DNA of 64,000 nucleotides, taken from positions 1 to 64,000 of the forward strand of contig PLHW01000075.1 in the NCBI GenBank assembly GCA_003139095.1. Reading direction: 5' to 3'. The stretch is from Acidobacteriaceae bacterium (GTDB lineage Bacteria > Acidobacteriota > Terriglobia > Terriglobales > Acidobacteriaceae). Position numbers and translations under genes: made by a program. Shown here in pieces: positions 42,544-52,262 of this stretch. The stretch's first letter is position 1. Each line of letters starts with the position of its first letter. The notes under the pieces are model-generated. The model saw only the letters and a program-made list of their open reading frames with translations, had not been told where the DNA came from and searched no databases.

Positions 42544-45500
42544 TCAGAAAGATTGTCCGACATTAAAGGAAAAATTAAAATGTCCGGCGCGTTCAGCGCC
42601 AAACACGCCCGTCGTAGCACCGTTAACCTTGTTGGTCGTGATGTTCGTATAACTGGGAAAAGCGGGCGGATTCAGATTGTATCCGAAGTCGAAGGTTAGT
42701 GGGCCGATGGGGGTTTGATAGCGTACCCCCATGCCGATGGCGTGGGAGAGATAGTTGTAGTTGCATTGGAGATGAGTCTGTTCAGTAAAGCAGAGGCTGG
42801 GATTGGGCTGGTGCCATCGACCGAGGCTGGAAAGCATTTCCTGGGGGCGGGCGAAGACGTTGCCCATATCGTGAAAGACTGCGAAGCCGATGTTGTCATG
42901 CAGATAGGGGACGGCGACGTTGGGAAAGCGCAGTTCGAGATTATTGAGGAAGACGGCGCTGCCCCCGACGGGATATCCGGTAAAGGGATCGCGCGGCCCC
43001 GCCTGATTTAAGCCAAAACCGCGATGAGAGTTGCCGCCCCCGCTATAAAAACGTTCGGGCAGCGGAATGAGAGTCTGGTCGGCAGAAGCGGTCTGGGCGG
43101 GATCGAGGACGACGGTGTTGCCGAAGCGGTTTTCGATTCCGACGGTGGTGGAGCGAGCGAAGACATAGCGGCGACCGGTGACGGAATTGCGCGCGAAGGA
43201 GTAATAGGTTGAGTTCTTCATGAGGAGGCGGCTAAAGTCGGCCTCCGAACCGAAGTAGCCGGCGGCGACTCCTCCTTCGACGGTGGTATAGCTGCCGCGC
43301 GTTGTCTCGAGATCGTTATCGCGGCGGTTGCGGATATAGAGAAAGTTGGGCGTGCCGACGCGCGTCGGCTTGGAGAGCAAGGGAATGAGATTGCTGGTCA
43401 CCTGAATATTAGATGCCTCGATACGGCGATAGCTGAAGCCATAAGAAATGGTGGTGAGGTCGCGATCGCCGACGCGGTAGAGAATCTGGAGGTTACGCAA
43501 GCTGCCCTCCAGCCGGCGCGAGGTAAAGGTGGAGACGTCGACCGTGTTGTCGTAGAAGGCGGTGAACGAGAGGTGAAGATCCTCGCGGTTGAGAAGCTTG
43601 GGAATGTCGTAGTTGAGCAAGGCCCTTTGCTGAAGGCGGCCGATGTTGCCTTTGAAGGTAAGGGTTTGGTCGCGGCCACCGAAGTTGATGCGATTGACGG
43701 CGAATAAAGCGCGCGGGCTGACGCCGGTTTGGCCGAGCGGCTGGCTGGCGCCGAATGCGGGCTGTCCGGTTTGAAATTCGAGGCCACCACCGTAATCGAA
43801 GGTGTAGCGCTGGGCCTCGCGGGCGGTGATGACGACATTCTTGCGGGACTCGGTGCCTTCGGGATTCTGGATGGCGGTATCGACTTCGCTGAAGAGGCCG
43901 AGATCGTAGAGGCGGCGCTGGGACTCGAGCATATCGCGCTGACTGAGCGGGTCTGCGGCGTGGACTCGGAGTTCGCGGCGGGCGACACCGGCGCGGGTGT
44001 AATGGAGGCCATCCAAGAAAACCTGACTGACGAAGAACTGCTCGCCTTCGTGGATGCTGAAGGTGACGCCGACGCGAGGGAGGTTGTCGGCCTGGGAGGG
44101 AGCGTTGGTGTAAGCGACGTCCACGGAGGCGTTGGGAAAGCCGTTGTCAAAATATTTTCCGAGAATCAGATCGCGATCGGCAGCGAGAGTGCCCTCGTCG
44201 AATCCCTGGCCCTCGGCGGTTGAAATTTCGGGAAGCTGGTCTTCGGGGAGGGTGTAGTTGCCGTCGATGCGAACCCATGCGACGCGAGTCTGCGGGCCTT
44301 CGTGAATGGTGATGTCGATGGCAAGCCGGGACGGATCATTCTGATAATTGTCGAGAAGCTTGGCGTTGACCTCAGCCTGGCGAAAACCGCTGGAGCGATA
44401 GAGATTCTGGATGCTGGCGACGTCGTCGGCAAGGAGAACTTCGCTATAGCGGCCGTGGCTGAAGAGACGGCCGGCGGTCTCATCCTTCAGGCGCTGGCGA
44501 ATCAACTCTTCGGGAAAATAGCGGTTGCCAACAAGGCGAATGGCGGCGAGTTTATGGCGCTCTTTTGGATCGATGGTGTAGACCACGTGCAGGGTCTTGC
44601 CGTCGTCGGTGGCGTGCTGGCTGACGGAGACGTGGGCCTCAAAATATCCCAGGGTCTGCATGTGGTTTTGAATATTGCGGGAGCCTTCGTTGAGCAAATC
44701 TTCGTCCACCGCGCCCTCTTCGTAGATGGGCACGAGACGGCGGAGTGTGCGCTGGCTGAGAGTGAAGCCCTCGGCGGAGATCTCGATCACGGGACCGCGA
44801 TCGATCTGGAAGGTGTAATCGACGGCATTGCGCTCGGGGCGGTAGTGAGTGCCGGCGAGGGAAACCTGGGCGAGCAGGCGATCCTGCTTTTGATAGCGGG
44901 CGCGGATGCGCTGCAAGGCGCGGGTGACGCGGCTGGCGATGACGGGATCGCCGGAGTGGAACTTGGCGATATCCTTGATTTCGCTTTTCGAATAACTGGC
45001 ATCGCCCTCGACGATGACCTCGCCAACTGAGGCGCGCGGGCCGGGGGCAATGGAGAATGTGAGACTGATCTGGTGCTGGGTTTCGTCGCGCCGCTCGGCG
45101 CTGGTTATTTTCGATTGATGGAAGCCGTTTTCCTCGAGCATGCGGCGGAGGCCCGCCATGGCCTGCTCGAGGCGCTCGGCGGTATAAAGTTCGCCGAGTT
45201 GCAGGCGAGTCGCGCTGACGAGTTGATTGGGCGAGGGATTGGTAGAAACGCCGGCGACGGTAACAATGCCGACAAAATAATTGGCGACGGTCAGGAACTG
45301 GAGCCGGATTCCGGCGGTTGCGGTGCGATTGACCTCGGCCTGAATGTCGGCGAAGCGGCCGGTGGCGAAGAGGACCTTGATGGCGTCGCGGAGCGTGCCG
45401 CGCGTCAAGGGCTCGCCGATTTTGAGGGGCGTGGAGGCGAGGAGCGAGGCGGCATCTTCGGTGGAGAGACCGGGGATTTCGATCTCATCGATGGTGAGGC

Positions 45501-45741
45501 CGAGATAGGGATTGATGGATCCGAATTGCGGCGTGGATTCGTCGGGGCGCTGGGAGGCTGGCGCGGCAATGGCCTGAGCGGCGGCGAGGGTGGACGACGC
45601 CAGCAGGGAGAAGGCGAGCAGGGGCGGGAATACCCATGCAAGCCGTCTCAAAACATGGCCCTTCCATCGTGGCAAACTCTGTCCACCTGCTCCGCGATCG
45701 TTGATGAGACCTTTCCAGTTCGATGAACCGCTGACCGGCAC
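42544..45741 (-). CDS. bamA: BamA/Omp85-family outer-membrane assembly protein
   Basis: A protein of up to 1065 residues. A signal-like segment (WVFPPLLAFSLLASSTLAAA) begins near residue 35; a TTG codon (LRRLAW) with a GGAAGG site nearby is a likely real start, about 30 residues inside the annotated frame. Multiple POTRA-like units fill residues 80-650. The barrel follows, with the SHRGFGLNQAGPRD loop motif (RGF) and a C-terminal aromatic end (NFSFNVGQSF). It inserts outer-membrane proteins, or acts as TamA with TamB; the operon contains tamB directly. Confidence 0.87.
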   Translation of the reverse strand: MPVSGSSNWKGLINDRGAGGQSLPRWKGHVLRRLAWVFPPLLAFSLLASSTLAAAQAIAAPASQRPDESTPQFGSINPYLGLTIDEIEIPGLSTEDAASLLASTPLKIGEPLTRGTLRDAIKVLFATGRFADIQAEVNRTATAGIRLQFLTVANYFVGIVTVAGVSTNPSPNQLVSATRLQLGELYTAERLEQAMAGLRRMLEENGFHQSKITSAERRDETQHQISLTFSIAPGPRASVGEVIVEGDASYSKSEIKDIAKFHSGDPVIASRVTRALQRIRARYQKQDRLLAQVSLAGTHYRPERNAVDYTFQIDRGPVIEISAEGFTLSQRTLRRLVPIYEEGAVDEDLLNEGSRNIQNHMQTLGYFEAHVSVSQHATDDGKTLHVVYTIDPKERHKLAAIRLVGNRYFPEELIRQRLKDETAGRLFSHGRYSEVLLADDVASIQNLYRSSGFRQAEVNAKLLDNYQNDPSRLAIDITIHEGPQTRVAWVRIDGNYTLPEDQLPEISTAEGQGFDEGTLAADRDLILGKYFDNGFPNASVDVAYTNAPSQADNLPRVGVTFSIHEGEQFFVSQVFLDGLHYTRAGVARRELRVHAADPLSQRDMLESQRRLYDLGLFSEVDTAIQNPEGTESRKNVVITAREAQRYTFDYGGGLEFQTGQPAFGASQPLGQTGVSPRALFAVNRINFGGRDQTLTFKGNIGRLQQRALLNYDIPKLLNREDLHLSFTAFYDNTVDVSTFTSRRLEGSLRNLQILYRVGDRDLTTISYGFSYRRIEASNIQVTSNLIPLLSKPTRVGTPNFLYIRNRRDNDLETTRGSYTTVEGGVAAGYFGSEADFSRLLMKNSTYYSFARNSVTGRRYVFARSTTVGIENRFGNTVVLDPAQTASADQTLIPLPERFYSGGGNSHRGFGLNQAGPRDPFTGYPVGGSAVFLNNLELRFPNVAVPYLHDNIGFAVFHDMGNVFARPQEMLSSLGRWHQPNPSLCFTEQTHLQCNYNYLSHAIGMGVRYQTPIGPLTFDFGYNLNPPAFPSYTNITTNKVNGATTGVFGAERAGHFNFSFNVGQSF

Positions 45742-45841
45742 ACGTTGCTCGACTGGAACCTATAATACTGTTTACAAAGCAGGTTGAAGGTAATCGCCGG
45801 GGAACCAAGGCGGGAAGCGGCGGGGCACGGGAAAGGACCAT

Positions 45842-46867
45842 TTGACGACGGGGCCGATGGAAGATCGCTACTCGCGACAGATATTGTTTAAGGAGATCGG
45901 GGCGGAGGGGCAGAAAAAGCTCTCGGGGGCGAGCGTTGCGATTGTGGGATGCGGCGCAACGGGATCGATTCTGGCGGCGCTCGTGGCGCGGTCGGGGGTG
46001 GGGACGATTCGAATTATTGACCGCGATTACGTCGAAGCGAGCAACTTACAGCGGCAATCGCTGTTTGACGAAAGCGACGCCAACGAGTCGGTGCCGAAGG
46101 CGATTGCGGCGGCGCGCCAGATTGCGCGGTTTAATTCGCAGATTGTGGTCGAGCCGCAGGTGGCGGACCTGATTCCGCAGAATGTGGATTCCCTGCTCTC
46201 TTCGGCAGAGGTCATTCTGGATGGAACGGATAATTTTGAGACGCGGTATCTGATCAACGATTATGCGGTGAAGAATTCGAAGCCGTGGATTTATGCGGCG
46301 GCGGTGGGCAGCTATGCGGCGACGATGAATGTGCTGCCGGGCGAAACGGCCTGCCTGGCGTGCATTTTTCCGGACTCGCCGAGGGGCGCGATTGAGACCT
46401 GCGAGACGGCAGGGATTCTGAATTCGGCGGTGAACCTGGTGGCATCGATTGCGGCGACGGAGGCGCTGAAGCTACTGGTGGGCGCGCGGGAGAAGATGCG
46501 CGGCAGTTTGTTGTCATGGGATGTGTGGACGAATGAGCATGCCGAGGTGAGGGCAGACGCGGCGCGCCCGGGATGCCGCTGCTGCGGGCAGCGCGAGTTT
46601 GTGCATCTGGAGGGTCGAGGGCGGGCGCACATCACGCTGTGTGGGCGGAATTCGGTGCAGATTCATGAGCGGGAACGGCCGGTGGATTTTGCGGAGATCA
46701 GCGCGAGGCTGGAGCCGCTGGGCACGGTGCGGCACAATAGTTTTGTTTTGAAGTTTGCGCGGGAGGCGTACGAGATTACGCTCTTTCCGGATGGGCGGGC
46801 GATTATCAAAGGGACTACGGATACGGCGATCGCGCGCAGTCTTTATGCGCGGTACATCGGGAACTGA
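45842..46867 (+). CDS. ThiF/MoeB-family adenylyltransferase
   Basis: A 341-residue E1-like protein (TTG start at 45842; ATG at 45857 is an equal alternative). ATP-binding GCGATGS at about 37-42, IIDRDYVEASNLQRQ, catalytic Cys region IETCETAGI (C187), and zinc cysteines C171/C174 and C245/C248. The tail (about 255-341) is a small extra domain with CGRNSVQIHERERPV and no rhodanese domain. It should adenylate the C-terminus of a ubiquitin-like sulfur carrier (ThiS/MoaD type). No carrier gene is adjacent. Confidence 0.87.
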   Translation: MTTGPMEDRYSRQILFKEIGAEGQKKLSGASVAIVGCGATGSILAALVARSGVGTIRIIDRDYVEASNLQRQSLFDESDANESVPKAIAAARQIARFNSQIVVEPQVADLIPQNVDSLLSSAEVILDGTDNFETRYLINDYAVKNSKPWIYAAAVGSYAATMNVLPGETACLACIFPDSPRGAIETCETAGILNSAVNLVASIAATEALKLLVGAREKMRGSLLSWDVWTNEHAEVRADAARPGCRCCGQREFVHLEGRGRAHITLCGRNSVQIHERERPVDFAEISARLEPLGTVRHNSFVLKFAREAYEITLFPDGRAIIKGTTDTAIARSLYARYIGN

Positions 46868-46908
46868 TCCCAAACCAAACTATTGTTATGAGGCAAAGTC
46901 GTTGGGCC

Positions 46909-47334
46909 TTAGAGGACGAGCACGTCGTCGTGGCTCGCTGCCAGGGATCGGTCGAATGTAACCAGCTTAAGACCGGCAGCAGCGGCGAATGCGAGAAGAT
47001 AAGCGTCGGCCCAGACCTTCGGCGATCGGGTTGACAGCCGCGAACGCGATCTGAATTCCCTCTCAAGCCCTTCGGGTTCGGCAAGAAGAACGATATGACT
47101 ATCCCCCCGGACGCGATCCCAGAGGTTCCACGCTTCTGCCATCGTTGCCGTATCCGGTCCCATAATCTGCTGCGTCGCGAGCAACCGTAATACGGTGATT
47201 TGAGTGAAGCGGCAAAGGAAGAACTGCTCGTCAACGATATCTTCAAACCACCGGCGGGCTTGTTCGGAGTGCGCATGTCGGCTCCAGATGAGCGCGAGCC
47301 AGACATTCGCGTCAAGGAAATTCAACGTGTTCAT
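46909..47334 (-). CDS. PIN-domain toxin (VapC-like)
   Basis: A 141-residue PIN protein. Acidic residues: D8 in NFLDANVWLAL, D110 in WADAYLLAFA and D128 in TFDRSL, with FTQITVLRLL in between. VapC toxins cut specific RNAs. Starts inside the end of the antitoxin gene (23-bp overlap), which supports a type II pair. Confidence 0.85.
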   Translation of the reverse strand: MNTLNFLDANVWLALIWSRHAHSEQARRWFEDIVDEQFFLCRFTQITVLRLLATQQIMGPDTATMAEAWNLWDRVRGDSHIVLLAEPEGLEREFRSRSRLSTRSPKVWADAYLLAFAAAAGLKLVTFDRSLAASHDDVLVL

Positions 47335-47554
47335 ATATCTGTTCGTTCGTCAGATTTACTTTGGGACCATCGGAAACAATCAGAGGGAATTTCACTGTTT
47401 TCCGCTTTGGCCGCTGCCCCTGGAGCAGGACAGTCCGGACACCGGAGAGAACCAACTCGCGGATGGAACAACCACCCGCCGCAGCCTGCTCCTTCAATTT
47501 CCGGTAGAGGGTCGCTGGAATATCGACAGTTGTGCGAACACTCTCGCGCTTCAT
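47312..47554 (-). CDS. RHH-type antitoxin (VapB-like)
   Basis: An 80-residue protein from ATG 47554: VRTTVDIPATLYRKLKEQA, then GCSIRELVLSGVR, a ribbon-helix-helix pattern, and a tail VKFPLIVSDGPKVNL for toxin binding. An alternative ATG at 47578 adds eight residues. It precedes and overlaps the PIN toxin gene. Confidence 0.8.
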   Translation of the reverse strand: MKRESVRTTVDIPATLYRKLKEQAAAGGCSIRELVLSGVRTVLLQGQRPKRKTVKFPLIVSDGPKVNLTNEQIYEHVEFP

Positions 47555-47853
47555 GCAATTATTGTCCCACATCGCCATAAATATGGCATCAGTTCTTCCC
47601 GGCTAAGAAAAGGGAGCGGGTTCAATTTTCATTCGCCTTCGGGTAGGGTGAGCACGGCGCAAGGGAGTTGCGTGATTTGCGCATTCCGTTGCATCTCCAC
47701 AGCAACTGGCGGGTGAGAGCGGGGCGCCGCGTCTCCGTGGTTTGGCCGACATCGCAGATAAATGAAGGGTGAAAGCGGGCGACTGGCGGGGCATCTGACG
47801 ATGGCAGGCAAACTGCACGCCCCTCGGTAAGCAGTCGTTTTTGTGGAGGAAGT

Positions 47854-48426
47854 ATGCGACCCTATTTTGTTCTGACCCTGGTGGTTTTTCTCTCCTTTGC
47901 AGCCTTTGCTCAGCAGCCCATTCCCCACCCGCGTGACGGCGGCTGGTACGGGTATGGTCCCTACGTCCCGCTGGTGAGCACGCCCAGCATTTCGTTTGAG
48001 ACCGTTTCGCCGGATCCTGTCGGGGCGAGCAATGCGACGGCGGGCCTGATCGCGGGCGCAACCAACTCGACGTTGTCGGAACTTCAGGGGCCGACGAGCG
48101 CGAGCTTCACGGTGCCGGTGTGGTACCAGGGCGGAGCGCCGCTGTTTAGCCCTCAGGTGAATCTGTTGCCGGAGCCGCTGGCGCGGAAAGCGCGGCGGTT
48201 GGCAGGACGGGGAGCGATGGAAGAAAGGGGCGCCGAGCGCGAGCCTCGTCAGGAGGCGCGGGCCGGGTGGTTATATTTCAGCGGCCCGGAATACACCGCG
48301 GATGTGGCCAGCGCGGCGAAGGGACCGGGAGCGGGCCGTCACACCTACGGCAATCAGGATGTGATGCGGCAAAACGAGAAAAATGGCGCGGTGCACTACG
48401 ACGGGAAAACTGAAAAAATACAGTAG
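47854..48426 (+). CDS. Secreted protein of unknown function
   Basis: A 190-residue protein with a signal peptide (MRPYFVLTLVVFLSFAAFA-Q) and a GGAGGA site before the ATG. The body is Gly/Pro/Ser-rich (GGWYGYGPYVPLVSTPS) then charged (RRLAGRGAMEERGAERE). No family was recognised. A strong terminator follows. Confidence 0.7.
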   Translation: MRPYFVLTLVVFLSFAAFAQQPIPHPRDGGWYGYGPYVPLVSTPSISFETVSPDPVGASNATAGLIAGATNSTLSELQGPTSASFTVPVWYQGGAPLFSPQVNLLPEPLARKARRLAGRGAMEERGAEREPRQEARAGWLYFSGPEYTADVASAAKGPGAGRHTYGNQDVMRQNEKNGAVHYDGKTEKIQ

Positions 48427-48452
48427 ATAGATTTCGCCAGTGCGCGAAACGC

Positions 48453-48489
48453 GGCTCCCGGTCGAGGATTGCAACTGGGAGCCTTTTTT
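48453..48489 (+). terminator. Rho-independent terminator
   Basis: GGCTCCC (48453-48459) pairs with GGGAGCC (48477-48483), 17-base loop, followed by TTTTTT. It follows the secreted protein gene by about 27 bases. Confidence 0.88.
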
Positions 48490-48600
48490 GTTCTGCGGGA
48501 TGGGGGAGGCGACGACATGTGCACTTGCCCGCGGCGGGAGTTGCACTTTGGGATAACCGGCTGACAGGACTCCGTCGCGAGAGACTGCTAAACTCTCGGA

Positions 48601-49515
48601 ATGCGGCAATTGATCGTGAACGCCGACGATTTCGGCCTGACTGGCGGAGTGAACCGGGCGATCGTCGAGGCGCATCGAGACGGAGTGGTGACGTCGGCGA
48701 CGCTGATGGCGAACGCCGGCGAGCCGGCATTCGGCGAGGCGGTGGAAGCGGCGCGTGCGTTGCCGAATCTTTCGGTGGGTTGCCATGTGGTGCTGGTGGA
48801 CGGCGCGCCGGTTTCGGCTCCGGGCGCGGTGGACACGCTGCTCGACATCCGGTCGAAGGAGCCGGAGAGATTTTATTCGAGCCTTTCCTCGTTTGCCGCG
48901 CGGGCGACGCTCGGCGGGTTCGATCGCGAGCAACTGGTCGCGGAGATCACGGCGCAAATCAGAAAAATTCAGGCGGCGGGGATCGAGGTCAGTCATCTCG
49001 ACTCGCACAAGCATACGCATATTTTCCCGGAGATTTTGCAGGCACTGCTGCGGGCGGCGAGAATTTGCGGCGTGCGCGCCATCCGCAGCCCGTTCGTGCC
49101 GATGAAGGCGATCATGGCGCAGCAGTTTGCGGGCAAGCGCGTTTTGCTGAAGCGCTATGGCCAGGTGCGCGTGCTGAATGCTTTTGCCGGGAATTTTCGG
49201 CGGCAGGCGGCGCGTGCGGGCATGCACACGCCGGACGGGATCGTCGGAGTGATTGAGACCGGCGAGATGGACGCGATGTTGCTGCGCCAGGCACTGAAAG
49301 GCCTGCCCGAGGGAACATGGGAACTGGTGTGCCATCCGGGATACGCGGATGCCGATCTGCGCGCGGCGCGCACGCGTTTGGTGGAGTCGCGCGAACGAGA
49401 ACGCAAGCTGCTGGTTTCTTCGGAGCTGAGGCAATTTCTGGAAGAGCAGGAAATCCGGTTATTCAGCTATCGAGGGCTGAGGAACGGGATGAAGACGGCG
49501 GCAGTACTGAAGTGA
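48601..49515 (+). CDS. YdjC/HpnK-family carbohydrate deacetylase-like protein
   Basis: A 304-residue protein with the ChbG/YdjC/HpnK motifs: DD at 9-10 in IVNADDFGLT, H62 in VGCHVVLVDG, and SHLDSHKHTH (131-140) with metal-binding histidines. The family deacetylates chitooligosaccharides or hopanoid intermediates. No other hopanoid genes are near, so the assignment within the family is open. Confidence 0.85.
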   Translation: MRQLIVNADDFGLTGGVNRAIVEAHRDGVVTSATLMANAGEPAFGEAVEAARALPNLSVGCHVVLVDGAPVSAPGAVDTLLDIRSKEPERFYSSLSSFAARATLGGFDREQLVAEITAQIRKIQAAGIEVSHLDSHKHTHIFPEILQALLRAARICGVRAIRSPFVPMKAIMAQQFAGKRVLLKRYGQVRVLNAFAGNFRRQAARAGMHTPDGIVGVIETGEMDAMLLRQALKGLPEGTWELVCHPGYADADLRAARTRLVESRERERKLLVSSELRQFLEEQEIRLFSYRGLRNGMKTAAVLK

Positions 49516-49619
49516 TACTCCCAACGTGTGGGGACAAACTCCGCAGGTAATGTGGCGGGGGTAACGGAAGGCGGTATCATCATGGTGTTCCGTGTCCGCA
49601 TGGGGCGCGGGGAGAAAGA

Positions 49620-50306
49620 ATGTCTGACCATCAAGTCGAACCACGCCTGACCGTCGATCTGCCGGTGCGCATTTGGGGACTGAATGCCCAGGGCCGGCCC
49701 TTCTCGCTCCGTGTGCGCGCCCAGAACATAAGCTCGGAGGGCGCACTGCTGAGTGAAGTGGAGAGCGAACTGAAGGTGGGCGACGTGATCGGCGTGCAGT
49801 GCGACGAGAGAAAAGCGCGGTGCACGGTGGTTTGGGCAGTGAACACGGGCAGCCTCAAGAAAAACCAGGTGGGAATCAAGTTACTGGCGGACCAGGAATG
49901 TCCGTGGGAGAGCCATATTCCTACGGATGGGAAGCCGGCGATGGTTTCGCCCTCGAATCGGCGGCGCTATCATCGGCACAAAATCACGCTGCCGGTTGAG
50001 ATTCGCGACGAGCGCGTGCAGACGCCGATCCGCATCAACGCCACCGATGTAAGCGGCAATGGCTGTTATATCGAAACCATGATGCCGATGCGAGTTGGCA
50101 CCGTGCTGCGAGTGGACATGCACCTGGATACCGAGCGCATCAACGTGACGGGAATCGTGCGGACGTGCGACCCGGGCGTAGGAAACGGGATTGAGTTTAC
50201 GGGACTGGCGCCCGAGGGAAAGAAGAAGCTCCAGGGCTACCTGGATGCGATCGATCCGCAGTTGGGATTGGCGGAATCAGAACACAAGAACGCGGCGGGC
50301 AGCTAG
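49620..50306 (+). CDS. Tandem PilZ-domain protein
   Basis: A 228-residue protein with two PilZ-type units. The first (about 8-92) has NISSEGALLSEVE but lacks a clear RxxxR. The second (about 110-215) keeps RRRYHRHKITLPVEIR and ATDVSGNGCYIE (D-x-S-x-x-G), so it should bind c-di-GMP. No membrane segment or other output domain is seen. It is 105 bases after the deacetylase gene. Confidence 0.85.
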   Translation: MSDHQVEPRLTVDLPVRIWGLNAQGRPFSLRVRAQNISSEGALLSEVESELKVGDVIGVQCDERKARCTVVWAVNTGSLKKNQVGIKLLADQECPWESHIPTDGKPAMVSPSNRRRYHRHKITLPVEIRDERVQTPIRINATDVSGNGCYIETMMPMRVGTVLRVDMHLDTERINVTGIVRTCDPGVGNGIEFTGLAPEGKKKLQGYLDAIDPQLGLAESEHKNAAGS

Positions 50307-50313
50307 GCCGGAG

Positions 50314-51162
50314 CTAGACCGACGGTTCGGCGTAGCGGGCGAGCACGATCGCGCGAATTAATCCACCCATCGTAAATTCACGCGCTTCAATGGAAGCGGG
50401 CAGCCCCAGTTCGCGCAGAGTGGACGAGGTTACAGGACCAATCGACGCGAGCTGGACATTTTCGAGCGCGGACGGCAGGGTGGGCGCGGCGTTCGGCGGC
50501 GCGGCGCCGGCATTGGAATTGGACAAGCCGAGCAGGTCGGCGAAATTGCGGACAGTGGAAGAACTGGTAAACGTTATGACGTGCGGACGGCGCTGCTTGT
50601 TTTTGAAGAGTGCGCGCAAACGCGTTTTTGATTTTTCGGGCACGACGGTTTCGTAGGCTTCGATGACATCGATGTGCGCGCCCGCATCGCGCAGCGAATC
50701 GGGAATGACGTCGCGGGCGACCTTGGCGCGGACGAGCAGAACGCGCTTGCCGTTCACTTTGTCGCGCAGCCCCTTGACCACCGATTCGGCGACGTACTCT
50801 TCGGGAACCATCTTGACCTTGAGGCCGTGCTTGACGATGGCTTTCTTGGTGGCCGGGCCGATGGCGGCGATTTGCAGATGCTTGAGTTTTGTGCGCGGGA
50901 TGCGGAGCTTGCGCAGGCGCTGCCACATGGCTTCAACGCCATTGGCGCTGGTGAGGATGAGCCAGTCGTAAGTTTTGAGATTCTTGAGAGCTTCGTCGAG
51001 AGGCGCGAAGGATTGCGGCTTGCGAATCTCGATGAAGGGAATTTCGATGACGCTGGCGCCCAGGCTGCGTAGGTCGGAGGACAGGCTGCCGGCTTGATGA
51101 CGGGCGCGGCCGACGAGAATGCGAGTTCCGGTCAGGGGGCGGCTTGCGGTGGGTTTGCGCAT
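50314..51162 (-). CDS. hemD: Uroporphyrinogen-III synthase HemD
   Basis: A 282-residue protein of the HemD fold. Features: GTRILVGRARHQAG, LGASVIEIPFIEI, DWLILTSANGVEAMW, AAIGPATKKAIVKHG and VITFTSSSTVRNF, with VQLASIGPVTSSTLRELGL near the end. It closes the tetrapyrrole ring from hydroxymethylbilane. It is separated from hemC by about 164 bases of repeat-rich DNA, so it may have its own signals. Confidence 0.88.
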   Translation of the reverse strand: MRKPTASRPLTGTRILVGRARHQAGSLSSDLRSLGASVIEIPFIEIRKPQSFAPLDEALKNLKTYDWLILTSANGVEAMWQRLRKLRIPRTKLKHLQIAAIGPATKKAIVKHGLKVKMVPEEYVAESVVKGLRDKVNGKRVLLVRAKVARDVIPDSLRDAGAHIDVIEAYETVVPEKSKTRLRALFKNKQRRPHVITFTSSSTVRNFADLLGLSNSNAGAAPPNAAPTLPSALENVQLASIGPVTSSTLRELGLPASIEAREFTMGGLIRAIVLARYAEPSV

Positions 51163-51326
51163 GAAAGAAGTTCTCGGTTGTCAGTTCTCAGTTGTCAGTT
51201 AAATCTCTAGCTCTCAGCTCTCAGCTAAAAGCAAAATCATATAAGACAGGGCTAGAAAAGGAACGGGGCGAGGATGCATCTCCGTCCTCGGTTACTGAAA
51301 GCTGAGAGCTGACAGCTGAGAGCTTT
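51163..51326. repeat. Word-repeat region with long inverted repeat between hemC and hemD
   Basis: CAGTTCTCAGTTGTCAGTT words at 51170-51200, then AGCTCTCAGCTCTCAGCT (51209-51226), which pairs with AGCTGACAGCTGAGAGCT (51307-51324), 17 of 18 bases matching, across 80 bases. It could fold as a large hairpin. Confidence 0.75.
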
Positions 51327-52262
51327 TCACGGTTGTTGCGGCAGGGCGAAACCTTCGCCGTATACCTCTTCGAGGATAGCATCGCCGCCGCGGCTTAAGA
51401 GTATGTCGCCGACTTCTTCGCCCAGGCGGACGGGATCGGCGCCGTCGCGCTGCTCGCGCAATACCGTCTTGCCGTCGGGATGGGCGACGAGGCCGTTCAG
51501 ATGGATGGTTTGGCCCCGCATCTCCGCGAAGGCGCCGATTGGAACCTGGCATCCACCGCCGAGTTTGTTGAGCAGAGCGCGCTCGCAAGTGGTGGTGGCG
51601 CGGGCGGCAGCGTCGTCGAGGAATGCGAGCAGTTGGCGCGTCGCGGCATCGCCGCGGCGAATTTCGATGCCCAGCGCGCCCTGGCCGGCGGCGGGCGTCA
51701 TAACTTCAGCGGGGATCACCTGCTTGACGAGCTGCGTCTTGCCGAGGCGATTGAGTCCGGCGGCGGCGAGGATGATGGCGTCGTAGTCTCCGGCTTCGAG
51801 TTTGCGCAGGCGCGTATCAACATTGCCGCGTAACGGGTGAATCTTAAGATCGGGGCGAATTGCCATGAGCTGCGCCTGGCGGCGCAAACTGCTGGTGCCC
51901 ACGTTGGCGCGCTGCGGAAGCGCATCGATGCCAGCGAATTTGACCGAGCAGAAAACGTCGCGCGGATTTTCACGCGTGGTGATGGCGGCGATTTCGAAAT
52001 CGGAGGCGAGCTCGGTGGGCAGGTCCTTGAGGCTGTGCACGGCCAGGTCAACGCGATTTTCGACGAGGGCTTCTTCAATTTCTTTAGTGAACATGCCCTT
52101 GGTGCCGACTTTGGCAAGAGCCACGTCGGTGATTTTGTCGCCGGTGGTCTTGATAATCTCGAGCTCGACGGTGTGGCCTTGGGCGCGGAGCAGATCGGAA
52201 ATGTGGTGAGCCTGCCAAAGAGCAAGCTGGGAGCCGCGGGAGCCGATGCGGAGGAGAGCCAT
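51327..52262 (-). CDS. hemC: Porphobilinogen deaminase HemC
   Basis: A 311-residue enzyme: [38 protein letters not shown], and the dipyrromethane cofactor Cys238 in [11 protein letters not shown]. It polymerises four porphobilinogen units. Its ATG overlaps the hemA stop by one base, showing tight coupling in the heme operon. Confidence 0.97.
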   Translation of the reverse strand: MALLRIGSRGSQLALWQAHHISDLLRAQGHTVELEIIKTTGDKITDVALAKVGTKGMFTKEIEEALVENRVDLAVHSLKDLPTELASDFEIAAITTRENPRDVFCSVKFAGIDALPQRANVGTSSLRRQAQLMAIRPDLKIHPLRGNVDTRLRKLEAGDYDAIILAAAGLNRLGKTQLVKQVIPAEVMTPAAGQGALGIEIRRGDAATRQLLAFLDDAAARATTTCERALLNKLGGGCQVPIGAFAEMRGQTIHLNGLVAHPDGKTVLREQRDGADPVRLGEEVGDILLSRGGDAILEEVYGEGFALPQQP

